64,000 nt of DNA from Podarcis raffonei (Eukaryota > Chordata > Lepidosauria > Squamata > Lacertidae): NCBI RefSeq assembly GCF_027172205.1, contig NC_070607.1, positions 65,248,831 through 65,312,830 on the forward strand, given 5' to 3'. The notes under the pieces were generated by a model. The model saw nothing but the letters and a program-made list of their open reading frames with translations, was not told where the DNA came from and ran no database searches. This document shows positions 10,307 through 20,176 of this stretch, piece after piece. A program made the translations under genes and the position numbers. How positions within the stretch are numbered: position 1 is the stretch's first letter; every line of letters starts with the position of its first letter.

Positions 10307-13300
10307 ATGAATCGCTGTTTCACCCTTTGGATTTCTTTGTATGTGGGTAAGAAAAATATTTTGGAACAGATCTTATCCAGAAAGGTTTTCATTTACTCTG
10401 ATTTCCAGATGGGTAGTCGATGCAGTCAACCAAATTATGAAAGGATATGCAATCCTGAGCAAAGGAATATTGAACTGATAGAATAGGGGAAAATGGCAGG
10501 GCTGCCTTGCCCATGAGGCGAGGTGAGGCTGTCACCTCAAGAAGCAGATCCGGACCAGAGGAATGTGCCGATCGCTGCTGCTGCTTCCTCTGCCACTGTG
10601 CCTGGGCCAATGCGGCTGCCCCCCCCCCACTGCTACGGTGCTCCTACCACTGTGCTTTCCCTGCCATGCCTATGGTGTGGTGGCAGTAACAAGGCAGAGA
10701 GGGCGCAGTGGCACAAGCAAGGGCACATTTGTGGTAGGGTGGGTATGGATTGAGGGGGGCAGCATTTAGCTTTAAGCAACTTTCTGTTCCATCCTATCTT
10801 TTGATGGTATTTTTGAAGATATAATTTTTCAGGATATGAACCCCGAAATCTGGCATCTGCTCCAAACTTAGGCCAAAGTGCTGCAACCATTTTGCAGCGT
10901 TTTATGGTGCAAACACCACATTCTGCAGAGCCCCCAAGCTGAGAAATTTATGCATCAAACCAGGGTTCATAGTTAACTCCCCCCCAAATCCAACATTGCC
11001 CGATTTACTCCAAACCTGTGCCAATGTTTTACAATTGCTTTGCTGTGTTTTGAAGCACAAACACCATGTTTTCTGGTGCCCCCCCCCCAGAGTAATACTT
11101 CAAACCAGACTAGATTGAATCGGACACTGTTATATTTTAAAGTCCATTCAATATCTGTCAAGGCCCATACTCAGAGCAGCTTCACAACATAAAAATGCAG
11201 AAGGGAAAATATATATCTCACAGGTCAATATATTTTCATATTTTTTTTCAATTTATAGAATGCAATTGTGAAAATACAGAGCATTTCAAAATGGTTCTAG
11301 TTCCAAAATCTGACTGTTCCACTCTACTGCTTACCCCAAGGGTGGGGAACCAATGACCCTCCAATTGTAGTTGGACTTTGATTCCAGCCAGCATGGCCTT
11401 TGGTCAAGAATGATGGTCATTGTAGTCCAGCAGCAAGGACCACAGGTACCTGACCACCTAGGCTTTCCTAGTGGAAAAAATTGAGCAACCTTGAATGAGC
11501 AGGACAAAATGGGACACACACACTGTAAATATATTTTCAGTTTTTTCTGTAAGGAGCCGTTAAGAAACATTATAACATGAGAGGACTAATACAGTATATA
11601 GCTGCAGGAGAATGGAAGCTGATTCACATTTAGTATGATGCAATTACCCAGTTACATTTTTGACATATCGCCCCATGTTTTTCCCCCAACAGATTGTTTT
11701 ACAGCATTCATTCAGAAAAATACAGAAGAGATAGCCACAGAGGGGAGAAGCACAACAATAACTTGCTTCTATGATATGGAATACAGATTTGACAATAAAT
11801 ATTGGTGCCGAGGAAGTTCCCGAACATCTTGTGATATTTTAGGAGAAACAAAGAAGTTTGTAAAGTGGAACTATAAAAGCAGATTGACACTCCTTGATAA
11901 CAGGAAAGGCGTCTTTTGGGTGACAATGCACCAACTGACAGAAGATGATTCAGGAACATATTGGTGTGGAATTGAAAGGCCTTTTGCTGACATAATGACT
12001 TCAGTGAAACTGAAGGTAAATAAAGGTTAGGTGTCATATGAGTCTCATCACCACCTTTATTGTTATAATGCAAATAGAAATAAAGTTCTTGTTGCCAGCT
12101 CTGATGGAGTAAGTCAGCCTCGTAAATACAGTAACTACACAAAAGTTACCAGCCTCCATTTTTTTTTATACTACCCTGTATTTTCATGCTGGCCAAAGAG
12201 GAAGGGATGTCCTTTCCTCTGTGGTAAGCATTAAAGCCTGGTTGTTGTTTTAAAAAGGACTTCTACCAAGCAGACTGGTAGAGGAGGGACAAAATGGCAA
12301 AGTGATCTCTCCCCTCTCTGCAAGTCTCCACCATTTCTGTGCTTGGTTGTGGACAAAGAAACTTTCCTTCCTCTACAATTGGAATTGAAACCAAGAGGGC
12401 TGGCAGAAAAAGGACAGAACAATGTATCCTTCCACTGGTAACCCTTCTCCCTTGCCAGCATAGAATTTCATGTGCTCATCTGCATAGAATTTCTGAGCAC
12501 TTAGGGCTACCAGGAGGGTTGTTAAATACAAGGCTAGATTACTCAGTAGGCACCAGTCATGTTACATTAGGAAGGCCAAGAAAAGTATGCATAGTTTCAC
12601 CCCAAAACTGACATTCCAGTTACATATATAACTGGAGCAATTAAAGATTGCATAGAACTTCCCAGTAGTTTATGCACTTACAGTGCAATCTTATACAAGC
12701 AGTCTTTGCCTGTTCTCATTCATGCTGCTAATAACAAAGTGTCACACACCTAACCTTAGATCACACGAGTAAGGTATTCAGTTGCAAATCACCATTTTAC
12801 AGGTAGGTAGCTGTGTTGATCTGCCAAGCTCATACCAATAACAAACTTAGCTGGTCTCTAAGGTGCTACTGGAAGGAATTTTTTATTTTGTTTCAATCTC
12901 CATTTTGTGGGAGTTGTCTTTTGTTCTCAAGCAACTAAAGACAAAGATGTGCAAATGTGTCTCTCCTGGAGAAAACAGCCTCAGGCTGGAATACAAGCTA
13001 ATGGAATGGCTGTGGAATGGCTGTCATGCTGCTACTCTGGCCTGTATTGATTGCTCTAGCCATTTCCTTCTCTATGGCATGTTATCCTACTAATTTTTTA
13101 AAAACAACATGTTCTTTATAATTTTTCTTCCCTCCCACCCCCATTGCAGTATGGGGAGGAGCAATCATGACCACTGATGGGGAGAGGAAGTGTTTAATTT
13201 CCCGCATGCCATGTTCTTCATATTAACCACAGGTGAGGGTTTTTTTGGGGGGTGAGGTGGGGCTGATTGCAGTGTTTGGTATTGTTTGGTTGCTGGCTGA

Positions 13301-16300
13301 GTAGCTAGGCCCTGGACTATACCCACATCCCAGCTCTTATCAGGCCACGACATGCAATCCAATGTCTTCCCCGGTCTATTCTAAGGTTACCAGATTTTTT
13401 TCAATGAATCTGGGGACACTTTTCAACTTCAGTGGATTTTGTATGGGGATTGATTTGTAAATCCAGGGATTGTCCCCGGGAAACAGGGACATCTGGTAAC
13501 CTAAGTCTACTCTGGCTTGTCCTCTTTTGTTGCTGATGACAGACCACTGATGACAGAACAGCGAGGTATCAGAGCTTCCATGCCTGCAATGGGGAGACTT
13601 GCCAGAACAAAAATCCTCTTCTGCCTGCCTCTCCCTGACAGTTAGAAAGATCCACTTTACCTTATGGCCACTCTGATGGCAGTTCCAGAGACTCTAGGAT
13701 CGCACCCTAAACCAAGAATTATTTTTCATTATTCATTGCTTGCACAGCTAATAACCACAAATCATTTCTATAGTATTTTTCAGTGTAAAGGGTGTGCTAC
13801 CTTTCTCATAGCACAAGCAATTTGCCCAGGACTGTAAATATAACAAATTATATTTCATTGCTATTTTTCAGCTCCTACAACACGTCACCATGTGCAAACC
13901 AGTCCTCCCTCCACTCCCTCATCTACAGCTGAGGTTACTACAGCTTTCCCAGATATTTCCGATTTTAATTTAAACGCATCTCTGTCTTCCAATGCTACTT
14001 GTCATCATAAAGTCACAGAAAGGTAAGTGCCATCTAATCATAAGATTATATTTGCTGGCTAACTTTGCATAAACAGAATCCACATTTTGTTTCTAAATCA
14101 ACCTTTTATTTCTGCTCTGGTGTACATACTAGAAACAATGAGCCCAGTTCATTATCTGCCACATTCCCAATAAAGGAGACAATGAAAAAATGTTGTACTT
14201 GCCAGTTTGGGGGTGGGGATACTCTGATTGGGTTTGTTTTTTTGTTTTTTAATATGATATTTTATTAGTTTTAACAATAGAAAAATAGAACAATAAAAAC
14301 ACAGAGAAACACAAAAAAATATATAAAAGACAACAATACAAACTTTCATAATACATAGAATACAAACATTTAGAAAAAGAAAAAAGAGAACAATCGTCAC
14401 ACATAAAATAAAATAAGAAAAACACAAAACACTTTTTTCTAAATATTCATCTTCACTTAACTTATTTTCCTGACTTCCTCACGCCTCCCTTTTTTATATC
14501 CCTTTTTAACAATTAGTTCAGCAAATTCATATCCTACTACTTTGTCCTTATATATTTTACCTACTCTGATTGGGTTTGAACACAAAATTTTGTAAGTTCC
14601 CTTTGACTTAATCAGTGAGGGTTAAAACTGCATGAAGAATAACATCTGACCATAATTAGCATAACTATTTATAAAAACAAAAAAATTTTTTCCTTCCAGT
14701 AGCACCTTAAAGACCAACTAAGTTAGTTCTTGGTATGAGCTTTCATGTGCATGCACACTTCTTCAGATACACTGAGACAGAAGTTGCCAGATCCTTCTAT
14801 ATAGTGAGAAGGTGGGGAGGGGTATTACTCAGAGGGGTGGTGGGAATGGGTGATTGGCAGATAGCTGTGATGAGCCTGTTGACGACTCTTAACGACTGCA
14901 ATAGGTCTTGCAGGAAAAAGCAAGGGGTGAGAAGGTGAAAAATGGCTTTGTCATGTATAATGAGATAAGAATCCAATGTCTTTGTTCAGACCAGGTCTCT
15001 CCATGGTTTTAAGTTTGGTAATGAGTTGCAATTCAGCAGCTTCTCTTTCCAGTCTATTTCTGAAATTCCTTTGTAGTAAAACAGCTACTTTGAAATCTTG
15101 TATAGAATGTCCTGGGAGATTGAAGTGTTCTCCTACTGGTTTCTCTGTCTTGTGATTCTTGATGTCCGATTTATGTCCGTTTATTCTTTGGCGTAAGGTT
15201 TGGCCTGTTTGTCCAATATAGAGAGCTGAAGGACACTGTTGGCATTTGATGGCATATACAATGTTAGACGATGAGCAATTAAATAGTCCCGAGATGGTAT
15301 GTGTGATGTTGTTGGGGCCAGTAATGGTGTTGTCTGGGTGTATGTGGCAGCAAAGTTGGCATCTGGGTTTATTGCAGGCTCTGGTGCCAGTGTCCATGTT
15401 ACGTCTGGTTGTAGTATTATTGTGGGTTAGGAGTTGTTTAAGATTGGGTGGCTGTCTGTAGGCAATGAAAGGTCTTCCTCCCAGAGCTTGAGAAAGAGAA
15501 CTATCATTGTCTAGGAGAGGTTGTAGATCTCTGATGATGCGTTGTACTGTTTTAACTTGGGAGCTGTATGTGATGACTAGAGGTGTTCTGTTATTTTCTT
15601 TTTTGGGTCTGTCTTACAGCAAGTTCTCTCTGGGTATCTGTCTGGCTCTCTTGATCTGTTGTCTAACTTCATCTGCTGGGTATTTTAGTTCTAAAAAGGT
15701 TTGCTGTAGATCTCTTAGGTGAGAGTCTCTGTCTGTAGAATTGGAACAGATACGGCTGTAACGTAGACACATAACTATTTATGTGTCTTAAATGCATCAC
15801 TTTTATGTGACTTCAAAGCATCACTTTCAAGGACTGGGAAGTTCAGCCACCAACACCCACTTCCAAACCTTATCTCCTCCACTCATGCACCTGCTATTTG
15901 CATTGATAAAATGAGTTGTGCAAGTTGTGCTTAGTATTTCCCTGGGCCTAAGGCAGGCACCCTGTTAAGCAGTTGCTCCATGTGTTTTATGATTGCTATC
16001 TGCTTTCTTGCTGGAGGCAAAAACTAGCATTTTCACCTTTTGTTCTGCAGCAATCAATTGTGGGGGTGAGGGGTCCACAGTTAAGGCATAACTACAATTT
16101 CCCTATGGTGCCAAGATGTATACAAATGGCAGGGTGGTGGTGTGTATCATCACCAGGAGAGCAAAAGCTTGTCTTTCCCCATCACAACATACAGTGCTCA
16201 TAATGGTTAAATTTCCTTTAGTTGAGATACAACTCCAGTTTGTAATTTACTTTCTTGCAAAATCAGTAAGAGCAATTGTTTAGGATTTCCCCCTCTTTCC

Positions 16301-16413
16301 TCCTCTGTTTTAGAAACTGGAATTATAGCCCATGGGGTATTCTACGCTGGATGTTCATGGTTCTTCTCGTGGCTTCTTTCATTGTGATTCATTGGAACAT
16401 CATATCTATATAA
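10307..16413 (+). CDS. CD300/CMRF35-like immunoglobulin receptor, four exons
   Basis: Coding exons are 10307-10346, 11693-12025, 13872-14022 and 16314-16413. All have AG/GT borders and phases that join into one 207-residue frame ending in TAA. Exon 1 gives a short signal peptide (about residues 1-13). Exon 2 gives one V-type Ig domain: C38 and C105 form the canonical disulfide, C52 and C60 the extra disulfide typical of the CD300/TREM/pIgR group, followed by DDSGTYWCGIE, a hallmark of that group. Exon 3 is a Thr/Ser/Pro-rich stalk. Exon 4 encodes one membrane span (GILRWMFMVLLVASFIVIHW) and then only a few residues. Family members are leukocyte surface receptors that bind lipids or other ligands. 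No ITIM/ITAM is present and no acidic or basic residue lies within the core of the span, so signalling is unclear. The exon 2 donor (GTTAGG) is weak. The exon 1 assignment rests on position, phase and hydrophobicity. Orthology to a named CD300 member cannot be set here. Confidence 0.8.
11334..11462. mobile_element. hAT-like short inverted-repeat element, decayed
   Basis: Contains AAGGGTGGGGAACCAATGAC, CAGCCAGCATGGCCTTTGGT and GATGGTCATTGTAGTCCAGC. It is related to the better copy at 59154-59290. It lies in intron 1 of the CD300-like gene, about 230 bases before the Ig exon. Confidence 0.5.
12798..12897 (+). mobile_element. Penelope-like element 3' end
   Basis: AGCTCATACCAATAACAAAC, TTAGCTGGTCTCTAAGGTGC and TACTGGAAGGAATTTTTTAT match, in reverse, the ends of the Penelope-like copies at 14.7 and 57.6 kb. 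Tail only; lies in intron 2 of the CD300-like gene. Confidence 0.7.
13384..13502. mobile_element. 119-bp terminal-inverted-repeat element
   Basis: Begins AGGTTACCAGAT and ends ATCTGGTAACCT, a perfect 12-base inverted repeat. No coding capacity. It lies in intron 2 of the CD300-like gene. The superfamily is not clear. Confidence 0.65.
14220..14578 (-). mobile_element. 5'-truncated L1 3' end with target duplication
   Basis: The insert 14237-14561 is flanked by a perfect 17-base duplication TACTCTGATTGGGTTTG (14220-14236 and 14562-14578). It starts on the plus strand with T-runs, the complement of a poly(A) tail, and its body is A-rich in the manner of an L1 3' UTR. The structure shows target-primed reverse transcription into intron 3 of the CD300-like gene. 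L1 identity is inferred from tail and composition. Confidence 0.75.
14660..15782 (-). mobile_element. Penelope-like retroelement, 5'-truncated fossil
   Basis: The insert 14673-15769 is flanked by a perfect 13-base duplication CATAACTATTTAT (14660-14672 and 15770-15782). On the minus strand it carries the C-terminal part of a Penelope-like polyprotein: a linker region, a zinc-binding stretch (CNKPRCQLC, about 15360) and a GIY-YIG endonuclease region (IVYAIKCQQC, LYIGQTGQTLRQRINGHKSD). Its 3' end (AGTAGCACCTTAAAGACC in plus orientation) is shared with copies elsewhere in the window. The reverse-transcriptase part is missing, so it is a dead fragment. It sits in intron 3 of the CD300-like gene. 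Confidence 0.88.
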
Positions 16414-16817
16414 TGTAAGAGTGTATTTATTGTCAACTATTACCCCTGAGGATTATTACAGTCTATTTAAGAGCATATTGGATTTATTAGTGAAAATCTT
16501 TGGCCCACCCAGGAAAGCAAAGAACTGTAGAGGAGGAAGCTGTAGAGGAGAACCACTTTCCAAAGCTCCTCCCTCTTTTCAGCCCAGTGGGCTGAAGAGG
16601 CTTGACGAGGGCTTTATGCCCACCCTTCATTGTGGGGCAGAAGGGGGCGTGCCTCAGGCCTCACACACCAAAACATCTCAGGCCACCCCTGGGAGAAAGC
16701 GATTTTCACCTGCCTAATCATCAGCAAAACCAGAATCCTTTATACTAATCCCCCATAACCAATTCAACCTTATTGCTGAGATTAGAATGCAGAGCGCAGT
16801 AACGGCATGAACAAGTT
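16414..16817 (+). other. 3' flank or UTR of the CD300-like gene
   Basis: No AATAAA is obvious close to the stop. The sequence is otherwise unassigned; a GC-richer block at about 16500-16720 is not recognised. Confidence 0.35.
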
Positions 16818-17119
16818 AAGGAGGTATCAATATTTGTTCCCTATCCATAAAACTGTGAATGTTTATTTAAATCCTGCCATTGAGTCGATATTCTTTCTTT
16901 GTTTCTGCAAATATTGTAACAAAGGGAAAATATGATATATTGAGGGGGAAACAGCAGAATATAATAATGAGGATAATAAATCAGAAATGGAAGTTGAGGC
17001 AAGTCCAAAGAGAGGGAGGGGGAGATGTTATGCAAACTGTATATTATGGATATAAGTATATTTGTGATGAGAAAAAAGAAAATCAATAAAAAAAATATTT
17101 TTAAAAAAGGTGGTATCAA
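16818..17119 (+). mobile_element. L1-like 3' end with imperfect target duplication
   Basis: Insert about 16831-17106, flanked by AAGGAGGTATCAA (16818-16830) and AAGGTGGTATCAA (17107-17119), one mismatch. It is purine-rich, ends AATCAATAAAAAAAATA and has the look of a lizard L1 3' UTR. Confidence 0.6.
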
Positions 17120-17231
17120 ATTTCGGAGATATCAAATTTAGTAAAACATCCTAAAATGAGCTATTCTCCATGCTATAGGGGGAAATGGCACTAGATGAAA
17201 CTGAGGGGAAATGGTCTCCCGTTTTATGCAG

Positions 17232-17372
17232 CAGGGATTGCAAACCTGTGGTTCTCCATAGGTTGTTGGCCTACGGGTTGCATCATTCCTGACTGTTGGA
17301 CATTGCTGGTTGGGCCTGATAAGGAATTCGAATCCAACATCATCTTAAGGAACCACAAGTTCCATAGCCCTG
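17232..17372. mobile_element. hAT-like short inverted-repeat element
   Basis: Left end CAGGGATTGCAAACCTGTGG and right end CCACAAGTTCCATAGCCCTG are inverted repeats. The interior (GTTGTTGGCCTAC, GACTGTTGGACATTGC, GGGCCTGATAAGG) is a decayed relative of 59154-59290. Confidence 0.6.
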
Positions 17373-17471
17373 TTACAAAGGATGACCAGAGTGAGCAAGT
17401 TTAAAGTTCTGTTGGGTGCCCCCCCCCATTTTATTCTTTTTGTCTTTTAAAGTGCTTTACAAAGCTTTTTT

Positions 17472-17504
17472 TAAACAAACAAACAAACAAACAAACAAAC
17501 AAAC
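17472..17504. repeat. (AAAC)n microsatellite
   Basis: Eight perfect AAAC units following a T-run. Confidence 0.95.
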
Positions 17505-18035
17505 TAGGCTTATTTTTGCAGATGGCAAAATGAGATAAACCCAGTGAGCTGAGCTGAAATATGTGGCCCAATTTTCCAAGTATTCAAAACAAAACTATAT
17601 AGTTGTCACAGGAACATACAATCAGTTAATCCAAGCCATTGAAAGATGGAATGTTGTGTGGAAGTGTGGTCACATGAGTGACTTTTGGCATCACTGAAGG
17701 CACACAACACCTAGGCATCATCATTTTATTTTATTTGGTGATTTAAATTAAAACAAAATAAAGGCAGGTCGAGTGCAATTCTAGTGCAGGAAAGTTTTCC
17801 AGCTCCATTTCTCTTAGAGTAGCAAAGCAGAGCTAGGCATATTTTATTAAAAGTGATATATTAGGGATTATTTTGTCCTCTTCTGTTTTCAAGGTTCTCC
17901 TAAAATGAAAAAAGAAGGTATTAATTGGAAAAACAAAGAAAAATCAGCAAATGGAAATAAAGACCTAACTTAGAAGCACCTTGTAAAGATCCCATCACAC
18001 AGAGACAAGGTGTGAAAGAAATACTGGAAGTAATG

Positions 18036-18366
18036 GAGGCATGCAGTGCCAGATTTACGTATAAGCTAAACAAGCTATAGCTTAGGGCCCCACTCTCTTG
18101 GGCCCCCAAAAAAATTTAAAGGAAAAAAACCTGGATGTACATTTCCAAAATATAAGATTAAAAAATAAAATAAAATAAAAATAAAATAAAATAAAACCTG
18201 CATACAGCAATAGTGTTTTGTGTTATTAAATTACCATATAGCATATATTCAGCACAAAAAACAGCAACAATTTGTTGTTGACAAAGGACAGCTGGACATA
18301 TAAAGGGCCCCATTACCTTCAGTAGCTTAGGGCCTCATCAAACCTAAATCCGGCCCTTTGGGCATG
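18036..18366. mobile_element. hAT-like non-autonomous transposon
   Basis: The body 18044-18360 begins CAGTGCCAGATTTACG and ends TAAATCCGGCCCTTTG. The inner ends mirror each other (TAGCTTAGGGCCCC versus GGGGCCCTTTATATG and AGTAGCTTAGGGCC). The flanks share GGCATG (18038-18043 and 18361-18366), consistent with a decayed 8-base duplication. An internal A-rich (AAAAT)n stretch is present. It has no coding sequence. Confidence 0.6.
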
Positions 18367-19015
18367 CAGACAAAATGGGGGGTGGGGTGCCTGTGAAGTT
18401 TGAGCAGATCCATTCCTGATTCAGAACAGAATGCTCTGGTCTAAACACAGCTTGCTCCATCCCAGGATGTATGGCAATTCTGGAAGCAAGGACTCCTATA
18501 AGCAGGGAAAGTGCTCTACAATAAGCTATTGATTTAGCAAACATTATCTCCATCTATATTCTGTGTCCCAGGCCTCTAAACACAACGGCACCCATCCATT
18601 GGGGGGGCTGCACCCTCTTCTTTTTAGGAATAGGCTATCCTGTTTCCATACATCAGACAGAGAAGGAGCAGTTGCAGGGATCTTGCTTCCCCTCCTCCCA
18701 GCTCCAATGGCCAGTTGCCCTGGAATTATACTGTTACCATCCATCAGCTGTGTTTGTGCGTGTTGTTCTATTCTGTTGCAGGGGCAGATTTTCGTAAAAC
18801 AACACCCTGAGCAAGGACAAAATTTGGTGGCACCCCATAATATTTATTTTCACAATAATTCCTTTTGGCACAGATGCTTTTTAATGGATCTTCTCAGTAT
18901 GTACTTGTATAAATATATAATTACTATTGTTATTAATGTTATTTTTTGCCCCCTCAGCTCAGCACCCTGTGCGGGAGAACCACCCACACTGCCCTAAATT
19001 TGGCACTGTTCTATT

Positions 19016-19655
19016 GCAAACTATTGTCATCTATGCTCTGGTAATCTCTAGGTTAGATAACGTCAACTTATTATACACCGGGCTTCCTATGGAGACTTGG
19101 AAACGTCAGCTAGTACGCAATTCCGTGGCCAGGTTGCACACTGGAACATATTACACTGTTCCTGGCCTGAACGCACTAGCAGCATATCAGTTTCCAGGTC
19201 TAGTTCAAAGTGCTGAATTTGACCTATAAAGCCTTAAATGAATCAAGACCACAACATCTCAAGGACCGCCTCTCTCCAGATGAACTGACCTGAACCCTTC
19301 AATCATCCTCTGAGGCCCTTCTTCATGTGCCTCCTCCATGAGACGGCTGCAGGGTGGTAACACCAAGTCGGGCCTTTTCTGTGGTGGCTCCCCATTTTGT
19401 GGAAGGCTCTCCCCAAGGAGGTTTGACTGGCGCCTTCATCACATATCTTTAGGCTCCAGACAAAAACGTTTCTCTTCAACCAGGCGTACGGCTGATTAAC
19501 ATTCTATGTCCTTTTAAATGTGTTAGGGGGTATTGGTTGGGTTTTTTTAAAATGTATTTTGTGTTTTCATTTTGTATTTTTATCTTGTGAACTGCCCTGT
19601 GATCTTCAGGCAATATACAAATTTAGTGAATAAAAATAAATAAATAAATTGTAAG
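19016..19655 (+). mobile_element. L2/CR1-clade LINE 3' fragment
   Basis: Encodes diverged LINE C-terminal blocks (ALVISRLDNVNLLYTGLP, then VRNSVARLHTG). The 3' UTR ends TGAACTGCCCTGTGATC, ATACAAATTTAGTGAATAAA and (AATA)n. The frame is broken at several places. Confidence 0.75.
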
Positions 19656-20176
19656 TTGTAGGGTTGCCATGTCAAGAGCATCCCAGACCCTAAGATTTCA
19701 GGGCCCAAACCTGAGACCAAGAGGCAACCCCAGATGATGTCATGGAGGCAGCCCTTGGTTTTTCCTCTTCCCACCACTGAGCCCTGGAGACAGAGGTTAA
19801 TTGGCAGAGGGAGAGGAGAGCAGACCACCCCCTTAGAATGTATGCAGTAATTTGCAGCCAGCTCTAGCTGGACTGAAGCTTACAAGCTACATGCATAGTC
19901 GTCTTCATTATTATTATTTTTAAGGCGCCTTCACCCACCTGGGGATTGAAACCTTTCCCTCTGCCACCTGGAGTGAACCAGGGAAACCTGGAGATTTTAG
20001 GTCAGCCCTGGTGGCCTGTTAATCCTTGTAAGCTGCCTTAAAGGTTTTCCGACTGAAAGGCAGGAAATAAATCTTGAAAACAAACTAAAATACATCACTG
20101 TATTGAGAAAGTATTGGAGTTTTTACACTTTACTGGGTGAACTGCTGAATGGAGATAGTTGGACCCAAATGCTAAC

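Noticed and set aside
14951-15397. A host GIY-YIG nuclease gene
   Set aside because: It lies inside a duplication-flanked Penelope-like insertion and shares its tail with other copies.
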